A stretch of DNA of 64,000 nt from UBA6107 sp964533735 (lineage in GTDB: Bacteria; Chloroflexota; Anaerolineae; Anaerolineales; Anaerolineaceae): NCBI GenBank assembly GCA_964533735.1, contig CAZHMD010000003.1:1-64000 (forward strand), written 5' to 3'. The notes beneath the pieces are model-generated. The model saw nothing but the letters and a program-made list of their open reading frames with translations. It did not search any database and was not told where the DNA came from. Shown one piece after another: positions 53,525 through 63,189 of this stretch (position 1 is the first letter of the stretch; every line of letters begins with the position of its first letter). The position numbers and the translations under genes are program-made.

Positions 53525-53770
53525 ATGGGAAATGTGGATTACTGGGAAAAATGGGCACAAACCCTGCAACAAAGGCATCTATCAGGGTTAGCTCTAACAT
53601 TGCTTGAAGGAGTTGGTCCGGCTAAAATGATTCTATCGCAAGTTCTTCTGGGTATTTCAATATTGTTGGACAATGAAAATCGCTCTTCTGTTCGCGCGTT
53701 TGCTGAGACTTTGGAGGATCCAATGGAGAGCAGATCCTTTGGTTCATTTTTACGAACTGGGAAGTCGTGA
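53525..53770 (+). CDS. Small hypothetical protein, first gene of the MutL-like cluster
   Basis: The product has 81 residues, soluble and helical (DYWEKWAQTLQQRHLSGLAL, then LGISILLDNENRSSVRAFA). I recognise no family. It overlaps the next gene (TGATG), which supports it as a real gene. Confidence 0.65.
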   Translation: MGNVDYWEKWAQTLQQRHLSGLALTLLEGVGPAKMILSQVLLGISILLDNENRSSVRAFAETLEDPMESRSFGSFLRTGKS

Positions 53771-54519
53771 TGAATAATCTGGAATTGTACCTGGGACTAA
53801 CTATCGTCGTCGTTTTTACTACCCTTATCATCATTTTTTCCTCGAAGAGAATCAGGGTAAAGTATCCACCGGCTTTTCGGAAGATAGAAGCCATCAACCG
53901 CTTGAAGCGCGCCATCGGCATGGCTGTTGAGGATGGCTCACGACTGCATGTTTCCCTGGGCAGCGCGCAATTGACCGATCCTGCAAATACCTCAGCTTTG
54001 ATTGGATTAAGTACTTTGCACCGTATCGGGCAGTTAACTTCCACCAGCGATTTACCCCCTATTGCAACATCCGGTTCCGGCAGCCTCCTTGTTCTTAGCC
54101 AGGATACGCTAAAAAAAATATCGATCGAAACGAACACACAGGCATTTTATAATCCCAATCATGCAAGCATGCCTGGGGCAACACCATTTGCTTATGCTGC
54201 TGGAACAATGCGGGCTATTGATAATAGTGGTGTAAATGGGAATATTCTGGTTGGTAATTTTGGCACGGAGGCTGGCCTGCTTTGTGAGACACTCGAAAAA
54301 GCCAAGGTGGCAATCACTGGAAGTGGTTCAATTACCGCGCAAGCTATTTTCTATGCCGCAACTCAGGATACTTTGATTGGCGAAGAGTTGTATGCTTTGC
54401 CAGCCTATCTTTCTGCAAATCCAGCACATCAAGCCAGTCTTCGAGTGGAGGATGTTGTCCGCATTGCATTAGGCATTGTTTTGATAGCAGGTGCGCTGCT
54501 GAAAGTGATCGGAATTTAA
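53770..54519 (+). CDS. Membrane protein of DUF6754 type
   Basis: ATG 53770 (TGATG overlap; GTG 53767 is the alternative) gives 249 residues. An N-terminal helix (LYLGLTIVVVFTTLIIIFS), a central soluble domain (VEDGSRLHVSLGSAQLTDPA, NILVGNFGTEAGLLCE) and a C-terminal helix (IALGIVLIAGALLKVIGI). I recall this as DUF6754; its function is unknown. Overlaps the next gene by one base. Confidence 0.75.
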   Translation: MNNLELYLGLTIVVVFTTLIIIFSSKRIRVKYPPAFRKIEAINRLKRAIGMAVEDGSRLHVSLGSAQLTDPANTSALIGLSTLHRIGQLTSTSDLPPIATSGSGSLLVLSQDTLKKISIETNTQAFYNPNHASMPGATPFAYAAGTMRAIDNSGVNGNILVGNFGTEAGLLCETLEKAKVAITGSGSITAQAIFYAATQDTLIGEELYALPAYLSANPAHQASLRVEDVVRIALGIVLIAGALLKVIGI

Positions 54520-55139
54520 TGAAGTCACCAATTGCTCTTTTCGTTGCGATCATTACTGCTCTTCTTATCCTCGCCGGGTATTTCATTCCCAACTCCACAT
54601 TGACAGCGGTTCGTACTCCAATGTTGGATTGGGCAGTAATACTCAGCGGCGTCGCTGGTCTGGTTGCCATTCTCTATCTTATTTTTGGAATTCATTGGGC
54701 ACGGGTAAAAACGGACGGGTTTATACAATGGCAAAGCCTTGTTGTGATCGTTGCTTTCCTCCTCACCTTGATTGCGGGTTTTTTTCTTGGACCAACAAGC
54801 CCGGCATTTCAGAGAGTTGTAACTTCAATCCAAACTCCAATCGAAAGCAGCCTTATGGCTTTGTTGGCTGTTACTCTTACTTTTGCATGCCTCAAATTAC
54901 TGCAGCGGCAGCGTAATTGGATGGGGATAATTTTTTTCTTCACTGTGATCATTTTTCTAATCCTCAATAGTGGCTTATTTTCGTTTACCGACAACATACC
55001 TATTCTGCGTAACATGCTTTCAGGTCTGCAAATGATCCCAACGGCAGGTGCGCGCGGCATTTTACTTGGCGTTGCACTGGGCAGCCTGGCAACTGGAATC
55101 CGAATCATAATTGGGGCTGATCGCCCGTACGAAAATTGA
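54519..55139 (+). CDS. Hypothetical membrane protein, 206 residues
   Basis: Six predicted helices (ALFVAIITALLILAGYFIP, WAVILSGVAGLVAILYLIFG, VVIVAFLLTLIAGFFLG) and a final amphipathic part with GARGILLGVALGSLATGIRI. No family recognised. Its stop is three bases before the next ATG. Confidence 0.75.
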   Translation: MKSPIALFVAIITALLILAGYFIPNSTLTAVRTPMLDWAVILSGVAGLVAILYLIFGIHWARVKTDGFIQWQSLVVIVAFLLTLIAGFFLGPTSPAFQRVVTSIQTPIESSLMALLAVTLTFACLKLLQRQRNWMGIIFFFTVIIFLILNSGLFSFTDNIPILRNMLSGLQMIPTAGARGILLGVALGSLATGIRIIIGADRPYEN

Positions 55140-55141
55140 AT

Positions 55142-57493
55142 ATGGATAAGATCTCTTGCCCCGTTTGTACCAGGTTGAACGACCCGAACGAAAACCGTTG
55201 CTGGTTTTGTAGTGCTGAATTATATCCAGCTGCTCCTACACCTGGAAATAATAATGACTCGCTAAGCGGGATGGAAGCGGATCTGAATGGCGCCCAAGAT
55301 ATTCAGAACGAAGAAACGCTTGAAAATATCGAAGTCGCGAGTTCCTCTGAAGATATTCCTGAATGGTTGGCTAAAATTCGGGCACGGGAAGCTGCCGAGC
55401 GCGCGCAACAAAAAACTGAAGAAGATTTAATGAAGGCACAAAAAAAATCACAGGGTGGCATTCCCGACTGGTTGAGTTCCATTGGAGAAGGAATCGAGCT
55501 TTCAACACTTTTTGAACAAACGCTGCCCGTTGATTCTAATCTTGAAGTTACAGGAGAGGCTCCACCAGTCCCTGAACAAGAAACCGTTCTCCCTCCTGAG
55601 AGCGAAAGTGACTGGATGGAAAGCCTGAAATCCTGGAAGCCTGTCAACACACAGGAAAATTTTACCGAAAACGAAGGTATTACCAGCTCTGCAGAAGATG
55701 AGATATCAGAATCACCATTAGGCGAAGATGACCGAGAAATTGATCTTGTGGGATCGATAAAACCTCCTGAAGACGCGGACTTACCTGTTATTGGTGAATT
55801 TGAAGAAACCCCTTTAGGTGAAGATAATAGAGAAAAAGATGTTGTCAGTTGGTTTAAAACAGTTGAAGATATCGACTACCCTGTTATTAATAGTGAATCT
55901 GAGGTAACACCCAAAGGAAATAACGCTGAGATTAACGATTCTTTTGCCTTTTTTTCTCCCGAGTTGGAAGCAAAGGATCAAATCGCGCAGGTTTTTGAAG
56001 AATTACAATCCCAGGTTGAACCTGAGGAAACCGTTTTACCCGATCTAGTCGAGGATAAGACAGCCTCTAAAGAGATTGAACCTGTGACCTCCCCAAGTGT
56101 CTTTCAGGAGGGCGGTTCGATCAATGAGGTCGCTTCAATCGAGCCAATGAAGAATACAGGCGCTGAAGAATTGGTTGAAGCCTCTCATTTTCCAGCACAG
56201 GCAATTATTCCAGATGAGGTAATTGAAGAAACCGAATCATCGCAGCCGTTCAAGCCAGACGTACTCCCAGATTGGTTTACCGATGAACAAATTCCAGGTG
56301 CGCCAGAGGCGGAACCAGAGCCAAAACCAGCGAAAGTCAGGATGGTTGTAGATGAAACCCTGTCAAAACCAGAAAAAGCAAATTTGCCAGTCTGGTTGGA
56401 TGCTATGCGCCCGATTGAAGCAGTGGGGTTGCCAGCGTTACCTTCTACCCCTGTAATCCCAGGTAAACCAACCGAGAACCTGGAAGTGATTGAAAGTTTA
56501 GTTGCTGATGGAAAAATGCTTCAGGCAGCAGGAAGACCCTCTGACCTTGGCGGTGGATTAAAAGTGACTGAAAGGCAAAAAGCCAACGCCTCGCTTCTCA
56601 CATTAATGTCTTCCAATGTCGAGGGAACCATCGATGAGGAATCAAAGACTGTCAAGACGAAACAGTATGTGCTTTGGCGCGCATTTTTAGCACTCGTCTT
56701 CATAGCTATTGCGATTATAGGTGGTACAGCATTAATTGATTACGGACTTCAACCAGCGCTTTTCCCCGAAGAAGTGGTACACACCTTCGACCAGATTAAT
56801 AGCCTTTCAATCGATAAACCCATTCTAATAGCCGGTGATTTTGAAGCCGGTTTGGCGGGCGAGATCCGCTGGAGTTCGCAACCGTTGATCGAACACCTGA
56901 TGCGCCGTAATCTTGCGATTGCTTTAATCTCAACTAATCCAGTGGATACTGCCCTACTTTCTGCCCAGATCACCAAAGGCCTTGGAGCGGTTCCGAATTA
57001 CCCAGTTTTTGAGAAGGTTGTAGATCTTGGTTACCTGCCAGGTGGTGCAATCGCAATTCAATCACTAAATGGTGAATTTTCCAAGGCTGTTCCTCTCACT
57101 GCAGAATTAACCGCAACTTCCACCCATCCATTATTGAGCACAGTGAAATCATTAGAGGATTTTGGAACAATAATCGTAATTACTGATGATTCAGAGAATG
57201 CTCGTATTTGGATCGAGCAGATTCAACCTCAAATTGCGGACACTCCTCTGCTCATGGTTACCAGTGCCCAGGCTGCACCTTTGATACAACCTTATTACCA
57301 GAGCGGTCAGTTGGCAGGTCTGGTCTCAGGAATGCCCGGGAGCCTTGTCTACGAACGTATATTACAGACCCCAGGAGATGCAACCGGTCATCTTTCTGCA
57401 CTTCAACTGCTCTCTGTTCTTATGGCGGGCCTAGTTTTGGTGGGAGGTTTCATCAGCATGGTGAAGCCGGTAGAATCGGGGGACAAAGCATAA
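55142..57493 (+). CDS. Zinc-ribbon membrane protein with repeated DWL/EWL motifs
   Basis: ATG 55142 is used; a TTG at 55136 overlaps the previous stop. The 783 residues begin with a zinc ribbon C6-x2-C9...C20-x2-C23, then a long acidic region with repeated tryptophan motifs: IPEWLAKIR, IPDWLSSIG, SDWMESLK, LPDWFTDEQ and LPVWLDAM. A helix near 515 (LALVFIAIAIIGGTALIDYG) leads to an external alpha/beta domain and a last helix (LLSVLMAGLVLVGGFISMV). The motifs may be docking peptides for cytosolic partners such as the MutL-like ATPase. Confidence 0.75.
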   Translation: MDKISCPVCTRLNDPNENRCWFCSAELYPAAPTPGNNNDSLSGMEADLNGAQDIQNEETLENIEVASSSEDIPEWLAKIRAREAAERAQQKTEEDLMKAQKKSQGGIPDWLSSIGEGIELSTLFEQTLPVDSNLEVTGEAPPVPEQETVLPPESESDWMESLKSWKPVNTQENFTENEGITSSAEDEISESPLGEDDREIDLVGSIKPPEDADLPVIGEFEETPLGEDNREKDVVSWFKTVEDIDYPVINSESEVTPKGNNAEINDSFAFFSPELEAKDQIAQVFEELQSQVEPEETVLPDLVEDKTASKEIEPVTSPSVFQEGGSINEVASIEPMKNTGAEELVEASHFPAQAIIPDEVIEETESSQPFKPDVLPDWFTDEQIPGAPEAEPEPKPAKVRMVVDETLSKPEKANLPVWLDAMRPIEAVGLPALPSTPVIPGKPTENLEVIESLVADGKMLQAAGRPSDLGGGLKVTERQKANASLLTLMSSNVEGTIDEESKTVKTKQYVLWRAFLALVFIAIAIIGGTALIDYGLQPALFPEEVVHTFDQINSLSIDKPILIAGDFEAGLAGEIRWSSQPLIEHLMRRNLAIALISTNPVDTALLSAQITKGLGAVPNYPVFEKVVDLGYLPGGAIAIQSLNGEFSKAVPLTAELTATSTHPLLSTVKSLEDFGTIIVITDDSENARIWIEQIQPQIADTPLLMVTSAQAAPLIQPYYQSGQLAGLVSGMPGSLVYERILQTPGDATGHLSALQLLSVLMAGLVLVGGFISMVKPVESGDKA

Positions 57494-57494
57494 A

Positions 57495-58160
57495 ATGACT
57501 ACTTCGGGTATGGATTTATTTTGGATCATCATCAGTTTTATATTGACTATCCTGGTCTTTAGTTACTTTCTGGGTGATCATGCGGCATTCCGGTTTGTCA
57601 TGGCGCTTTTTATAGGAGTTAGTGCAGGATATTTTACGGTTGTTTTAATCTTCCAGGTAATCCTCTCGCGATTGATAGTACCCATTGCTGCAGGTGCACA
57701 ATTGTCCCTGGTACCCTTAGTCTTATCCGGAATGCTGTTAACTAAGTTATCCCCTCGATTCTCGCGGCTTGGAAACTTACCGATGGCTTACCTAGTTGGT
57801 GTAGGAGCGGCAATTGCGATTGGCGGATCAGTATTAGGAACAATATTTGGACAGGTTAAGGGAGCATGGAATCAATTTACTCCAATCGCTGGCAACTCTG
57901 TTTTTCTAGCTTATATTGAAGGCGCGTTTCTTCTCCTGGGTACACTGGCAACACTGGCATATTTCCATTTTCACGCAAAATCTATCGGCACATTCGGGGG
58001 GAAGAGGACCATTATCGCCACTATTTTCTCCTGGATTGGCAGAATATTTATAGCAATAACGCTTGGGGCGGTTTTTGCCAGCGTGTTGACTGCAGCTGCG
58101 ACTGCACTAATTGAAAGGTCAGATTTTCTACTCCAAACCATCAAAGGCTTCATTGGTTAA
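57495..58160 (+). CDS. Hypothetical polytopic membrane protein, 221 residues
   Basis: About six helices (WIIISFILTILVFSYFLG, FVMALFIGVSAGYFTVVLIF, GAFLLLGTLATLAYFHFHA, and a long final helix). No signature recognised. One base separates it from the preceding stop and the next start is within ten bases, so it belongs to the cluster. Confidence 0.75.
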   Translation: MTTSGMDLFWIIISFILTILVFSYFLGDHAAFRFVMALFIGVSAGYFTVVLIFQVILSRLIVPIAAGAQLSLVPLVLSGMLLTKLSPRFSRLGNLPMAYLVGVGAAIAIGGSVLGTIFGQVKGAWNQFTPIAGNSVFLAYIEGAFLLLGTLATLAYFHFHAKSIGTFGGKRTIIATIFSWIGRIFIAITLGAVFASVLTAAATALIERSDFLLQTIKGFIG

Positions 58161-58169
58161 TAGGTGCTC

Positions 58170-59894
58170 ATGACACTACCGCAAAATGACTCCAGTTCAG
58201 TGTTGGGAATCGAGATTGGTTCAGAAAATACCCGCGCTTTTTTATTTGACGTGGTTGAGGGCACATACCATTTTATTGCTGGTGGAACAGTTACCTCCAC
58301 CCAGAAAGAACCGTTTTACGATATTGGTGAGGGGATTCTTGCTGCCATCTCACAATTGCAGTTGGTGACTGGCAGAATCCTCCTGGATCATGAAGGGAAC
58401 CTGATTTTCCCCGAGCAACCCAATGGCGAGGGGGTTGACAGACTTTTCGTGACTGCATCTGGAGGTCCACCGGTCAAAATTGCTACTTTCGGATTACTCA
58501 ATGAAGTGTCTCTGGAGAGTGCCAATCACCTGGCAGGAACCACATACAGTATCTTAATGGATAGTTTTGGTATCAACGACCGCCGTTCTGCGCAAGTACA
58601 GATGGCCAGTCTGGTCAATGGACGACCAGATATCATCCTTTTTGCCGGCGGGACGACCAGGGGAGCTACGCGGTCGGTAGTCCGGGTGGCACAAATGATT
58701 GCTCTTGCTCTCTCAACAATGCCGGTTGACAAGCGTCCGGAAGTTTTATTTTGCGGTAACCGAATTGTGGCGAAAACTATCCTCGAAATACTGGATAAAC
58801 ATGCCAAAGTGATAATTTCTGATAACATCCGTCCGAATCTTGAAGTAGAAGATTTGAGAAAAAGCAGTGATGATCTTACCCAAATGGTTTTACGAATTTG
58901 GATGAAACGATTAACAGGTTTTAACCGAATTTCCCCCATTTGCAGCGATACTCCATCGATCTCCAGTTTGAACTACCAACGAATGATCCGCTTTCTGGGT
59001 AAATTGTATGATCCTGCAAAGGGAGTGTTGGGAATTGACCTGGGTTCAGCCCATACTACCATTGCCACTGCGAACACCACAAGGAATAGCCTAAATATAT
59101 TTCCACTGGGGATGGGAGATGGACTAGAAGAAGCGCTATCAAGAATTAACATTGAAGATATCACTAAATGGCTAACAGAGAAAATTACATTGACAGAGGT
59201 CAAGGAATCCCTGTGTCAAAAAACCCTCCATCCGGGGAGTATTCCCATCGATGAAAAAGGATTGGGCATCGAACTGGCGGTTGCAAGAGCCATTCTAGAG
59301 CATTGCCTCAAAGAATTAATGAAACAGGGAAACCTGGTGGCATCCTCGTTTGAACCGATCTTTATTGGCGGATCTACAATTACCCGCGCTGGAACACCAC
59401 AGCAAATGCTCCTTACCTTGCTTGACGGCATTCAACCCACCGGAATTTTTCCTTTGATTCTTGATAAACACGGATTGCTCCCTGTCCTGGGGGCGATATC
59501 CAGCCAAAACCCTGTGCTACCGGTTCAGGTGATGGAAACTACAGCGTTCACGAACCTGGCGACGGTATTGACAATTGAAAGTCGCGCATCAGAAGGAACG
59601 CCTATACTCAATGCCCGGCTCACTTATAAAACAGGTAATTATATGGATATTGAAATTAAACAAGGATCCATCGCCACGTTACCGTTACCCTCTGGAGAAA
59701 CAGGAACATTGTCATTGAGTTACTCACGTCGCACTTTCGTGGAAGGATTAATAAACTCAGAAGAACCAATTAAAGTACGCGGTGGGATCTGTGGAATTGT
59801 CTTGGATGCCAGGGGACGCCCGCTTCGTCTTGCAAAAACCGAAAGTCTACGACGAGAACAATACAAGCGCTGGATGTTCATGCTTGGTGGGTAA
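58170..59894 (+). CDS. MutL-family ASKHA protein (glutamate mutase MutL-like)
   Basis: ATG 58170 (AGGTG upstream) is chosen over GTG 58164; 574 residues. Two ASKHA phosphate-type motifs are visible: GIEIGSENTRAFLFD at 13-27 and GIDLGSAHTTIATA near 288, with IIGGSTITRAG-like FIGGSTITRAGTP in the C-terminal lobe. MutL of glutamate mutase is an ATP-binding protein of unclear role. No mutS/mutE genes are nearby, and all neighbours are membrane proteins, so this copy may act as an actin-like ATPase of a surface machine. Confidence 0.85.
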   Translation: MTLPQNDSSSVLGIEIGSENTRAFLFDVVEGTYHFIAGGTVTSTQKEPFYDIGEGILAAISQLQLVTGRILLDHEGNLIFPEQPNGEGVDRLFVTASGGPPVKIATFGLLNEVSLESANHLAGTTYSILMDSFGINDRRSAQVQMASLVNGRPDIILFAGGTTRGATRSVVRVAQMIALALSTMPVDKRPEVLFCGNRIVAKTILEILDKHAKVIISDNIRPNLEVEDLRKSSDDLTQMVLRIWMKRLTGFNRISPICSDTPSISSLNYQRMIRFLGKLYDPAKGVLGIDLGSAHTTIATANTTRNSLNIFPLGMGDGLEEALSRINIEDITKWLTEKITLTEVKESLCQKTLHPGSIPIDEKGLGIELAVARAILEHCLKELMKQGNLVASSFEPIFIGGSTITRAGTPQQMLLTLLDGIQPTGIFPLILDKHGLLPVLGAISSQNPVLPVQVMETTAFTNLATVLTIESRASEGTPILNARLTYKTGNYMDIEIKQGSIATLPLPSGETGTLSLSYSRRTFVEGLINSEEPIKVRGGICGIVLDARGRPLRLAKTESLRREQYKRWMFMLGG

Positions 59895-59933
59895 TCTGGT
59901 ACATTTATTGCAACACTAGATTCAGGAGATACA

Positions 59934-61040
59934 ATGAACGCCTCGATCGTCCAGACCCACCCTTTGATCCAAATCCGCCGTAAAAGGATCCTTCCTTTTG
60001 CCGGTACGGTTTTGGTACGGGTTGGGCAAAAAGTGACGACTTCCGAAGTGATCGCTGAGGCGGAAATTCCATCACAGTTCCACTACGTAGATGTGATGAG
60101 GTCTCTTGGGTTGACCAACCCGGTACAGGCTGAGAAATTGATCAATCGCAAGGTCGGCGACCAGGTAGATAAAAATGATATCCTTGCGGAAACTGGTGGC
60201 ATGTTCTCAAAGATAATCCGCTCACCTAAGGGTGGCAAGATCCTTGCCACACGGGGAGGGCAAATTCTGGTGGAAACAGCCACAAATAAGATCAATGTTA
60301 GCGCAGGATTCAGCGGAACCGTAGTCGAGGTAATTAAGGATCGCGGGGCAGTGATTGAAACAAACGGCGTGCTAATCCAGGGCGCCTGGGGTAACTCCAA
60401 AGTCGGATTTGGTCCGCTAAAAATTGATGCTGAACAGGTTGAATCAGAGTTGGAGCCTTCAAGTCTAGATATGACTGCTCGTGGAATGGTGGTTTGCGCC
60501 GGGTATTGTTCCAACCCCCAGGTACTTGAACAAGCTGGCAGCCTTCCCCTGGGTGGTTTGATTCTTGGCACAATGAGCCCGGAATTGATCGAGCAGGCCG
60601 AAAAAATTACCTTTCCGATAATTGCAATTGAAGGATTTGCAAAATCCGATATCAACGAATACGCCAAAAAACTGATTACCACCAATGCAGGACGCGAAGT
60701 CTCGATCAATGCCGTAAAATGGGACAGATGGACTGGCGAAAGACCTGAATTGGTCATCTCCCTGCCTGCAGATGGAGATGCTTACCGCACGATTGTTGAA
60801 GTTGCCCCTGGTCAACTCGCGAGAGTCCATACACCACCATATAACGGACAACTGGCAATGGTAATTAAGAAGATAGACGGGATGTCCACACTGCCCAACC
60901 GGATTAGAGCGACCGCAGTCGGCGTAAAATTCTTAAATAATGAGAAAGCGGTTATCCCGTTAACCAATTTGGAACTAATCGATCTGGAAAACAGGTATCT
61001 CGGGAAAACCGACCAAGGAGGAGAAAATGGCATTAACTAA
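59934..61040 (+). CDS. Hammerhead/biotinyl-lipoyl-like domain protein, 368 residues
   Basis: SD AGGAG and ATG 59934. The N-terminal 110 residues form repeated beta hairpins (KRILPFAGTVLVRVGQKVT, KVGDQVDKNDILAE, SGFSGTVVEVIKDRGAVIET in parts), like lipoyl/hammerhead sandwich folds. The middle has LEQAGSLPLGGLILGTMSPEL, and the C-terminus is SH3-like. Function unknown. Overlaps the last gene by 14 bases. Confidence 0.75.
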   Translation: MNASIVQTHPLIQIRRKRILPFAGTVLVRVGQKVTTSEVIAEAEIPSQFHYVDVMRSLGLTNPVQAEKLINRKVGDQVDKNDILAETGGMFSKIIRSPKGGKILATRGGQILVETATNKINVSAGFSGTVVEVIKDRGAVIETNGVLIQGAWGNSKVGFGPLKIDAEQVESELEPSSLDMTARGMVVCAGYCSNPQVLEQAGSLPLGGLILGTMSPELIEQAEKITFPIIAIEGFAKSDINEYAKKLITTNAGREVSINAVKWDRWTGERPELVISLPADGDAYRTIVEVAPGQLARVHTPPYNGQLAMVIKKIDGMSTLPNRIRATAVGVKFLNNEKAVIPLTNLELIDLENRYLGKTDQGGENGIN

Positions 61041-61620
61041 TTTTGAAGAGGATCAATTTGACCAGGAAGATCTTGGTGGAGAACTTCCACCAGAACCAGA
61101 AAGGAGACCCTCCAATCGCAACTTCATCATCGCAATTGCCGTTGTTGGGGCAATTTTCATCCTTTCATTGATCCTGCTCCTCTTGCTTGGACCGGGATTA
61201 TTGGCAAGACAACAGGCTGCACAGCAGGAACAAGCTGCCCAAATAAACGCGGCTAACACAGCCACAGCTATGGCAGCCACAGCGCTGGTTCAGGCTCAAC
61301 AGGCTACCCTGCTTGCCAAAACAACTGTTGCTCCAACAAAAGCGCCAGTGCTTCCCACAAAAACACCAGTGGTGGTCGTTCAGGCTAGCACACCCGGAAC
61401 TGGATCAGGCCTCTCTCCTGCAGAATTGGCAACGGTCTCAGCGCTTCAAACACAGATGGCTAGCACAGGAGGAGGGGCTGGAACGCCTGCACCTACCTCG
61501 ACAGCGCTGCCAACTTCAGGTTTTGCTGATGAGGTGGGCTTGCCGATGATGGCAGGATTGGCGATTGTCCTCGTGGCGGTCATAGTACTGAGCCGTAAAC
61601 TTCGTCTGTCTTCCCGCTAG
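61027..61620 (+). CDS. Ala/Thr-rich membrane protein, 197 residues
   Basis: AAGGAGGAG precedes ATG 61027. A cytosolic acidic N-terminus, a helix (FIIAIAVVGAIFILSLILLL), a long extracytosolic Ala/Thr/Pro/Gln-rich stalk and a C-terminal helix (MMAGLAIVLVAVIVLS) followed by RKLRLSSR. The layout resembles surface stalk proteins. It is the last gene of the cluster. Confidence 0.75.
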   Translation: MALTNFEEDQFDQEDLGGELPPEPERRPSNRNFIIAIAVVGAIFILSLILLLLLGPGLLARQQAAQQEQAAQINAANTATAMAATALVQAQQATLLAKTTVAPTKAPVLPTKTPVVVVQASTPGTGSGLSPAELATVSALQTQMASTGGGAGTPAPTSTALPTSGFADEVGLPMMAGLAIVLVAVIVLSRKLRLSSR

Positions 61621-61634
61621 ATCACATACAAACA

Positions 61635-61672
61635 ATACTCCGGGGTCCTCTAGAAACGGAACCCCGGAGTAT
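61635..61672. terminator. Terminator of the MutL-like cluster
   Basis: atactccggggt and accccggagtat form a 12-bp stem after the last gene and before the convergent phosphohexomutase stop. The plus-strand end runs into ttatttttc, and the A-rich other side could serve the minus strand too. Confidence 0.8.
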
Positions 61673-61686
61673 TTATTTTTCTCAGA

Positions 61687-63147
61687 TCAGACAGCACTTG
61701 TGGCTACGGTTTCACCGTATTGCAGCAAGGCTTTTACCATTTCTACGGAGCGACCTTCAGCATAGACGCGTAAAACTGGTTCAGTGCCTGATGGGCGAAT
61801 TAGCAGCCAGGAGTCATCTGCGAGGATGTACTTTACCCCATCAACCGTGGATACCTGGATTATTGATTCACCCCCTATTTGAGTGGGGGGTTCCTGGGCA
61901 AGTTTTTTTACCAGTGCATCCTTTGCCACGGGGTGTTTAAGCCTCAGGTCGGTACGTTCATAAAACACAGGTCCTACCTCGCGCTGCAGCTCTTCCACCA
62001 TTTCGTACAACGAGGTACCGGATGCGGCCACCATTTCGACAAGCAACAATCCCATAATGGGACCATCACCCTCAGGGATATGCCCCGTAAAGGAAATACC
62101 GCCAGATTCTTCACCGCCGATCAAGACGTTTTCTTTCATCATATAATCAGAAATATGGTTGAAACCGACAGGGGTTTCTCGCAGGGTTAATCCATATTTT
62201 GTTGCCAGGCGGTCTATCATGCGGGTTGTGCTGACCGTTCGAACAACGGAACCAGTCAGTTTACGTTTCTCCACCAGGTGTTTGATGGCTAGTGCCATAA
62301 TCTTGTGCGGATCAACAAAGTTCCCTTTTTCGTCCATTGCGCCAATTCGGTCGGCATCTCCATCGGTGGCGATGCCAAAATTACCCTTACCCGCACCAAT
62401 GGCACCTGCAAGAGGAGAGAGGTAACGGGCGATGGGTTCCGGATGGACTCCGCCAAACCCAGGATTCATCTCATCGCGGATTTCGCAGATCTCACAGCCA
62501 GACCCTTGCAGAATCCCGCGGATAACACCGCGGCCGGAGCCGTACATAGAGTCAATGACGAAACGTTGGGGGTTTTCTGCGATAGCGTCAAAATCGATCA
62601 GGGTGCGGACATGATCATAATAAGCTGGGATGGGATTGAAGCGGATGATCTTATTAGCAGCGCGTGCCTGGTCGTAATCCATCAGGTTGGGACCACGTCC
62701 GAGCTGCTCGTTGTCATTCAGGTAAACTTCAACCCGCCGGCACTGTTCCGGCAACGCTGATCCACCGTAAGCGGATTTCAATTTAACGCCATTATAGCGT
62801 GGGGCGTTATGCGATGCAGTGATCATGATCCCTGCAATAGCGTTTAAATTGCGGACTGCGTGCGATATCACAGGGGTAGGGGCATCAGCCTGCGCCAGGT
62901 AGACGGTGTATCCATTGGCTGCCAGGACCCTGGCAACTTCGGAGGCGTAACGGTCTGAGAGAAAACGCGTGTCAAAACCAACCACCATCTTTTGCGTATC
63001 TGGTGTGTTTTCTAAAACCGTTCCATTCATCCATTTATCTGAACATACAGCATCCGCAATTGCTTGTGAAAGCTGCCGAAGATTTGAAAAAGTGAATGTG
63101 TCTGAAATTACTGCACGCCAACCGTCTGTACCAAAATGAATCGTCAT
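61687..63147 (-). CDS. Phosphoglucomutase/phosphomannomutase family
   Basis: The product has 486 residues. ITASHNAPRYNGVKLKSAYG is the active-site phosphoserine loop, ATDGDADRIGAMD the metal loop, GGEESGGISFTG the sugar-specific loop and RPSGTEPVLRVYAEG the phosphate-binding loop. It interconverts hexose 1- and 6-phosphates and would feed the nucleotide-sugar pathway of the polysaccharide operon. Confidence 0.95.
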   Translation of the reverse strand: MTIHFGTDGWRAVISDTFTFSNLRQLSQAIADAVCSDKWMNGTVLENTPDTQKMVVGFDTRFLSDRYASEVARVLAANGYTVYLAQADAPTPVISHAVRNLNAIAGIMITASHNAPRYNGVKLKSAYGGSALPEQCRRVEVYLNDNEQLGRGPNLMDYDQARAANKIIRFNPIPAYYDHVRTLIDFDAIAENPQRFVIDSMYGSGRGVIRGILQGSGCEICEIRDEMNPGFGGVHPEPIARYLSPLAGAIGAGKGNFGIATDGDADRIGAMDEKGNFVDPHKIMALAIKHLVEKRKLTGSVVRTVSTTRMIDRLATKYGLTLRETPVGFNHISDYMMKENVLIGGEESGGISFTGHIPEGDGPIMGLLLVEMVAASGTSLYEMVEELQREVGPVFYERTDLRLKHPVAKDALVKKLAQEPPTQIGGESIIQVSTVDGVKYILADDSWLLIRPSGTEPVLRVYAEGRSVEMVKALLQYGETVATSAV

Positions 63148-63189
63148 TTATTACTCCAAAAAGAAATTTGTATTAGGGTTTATTGGGGA

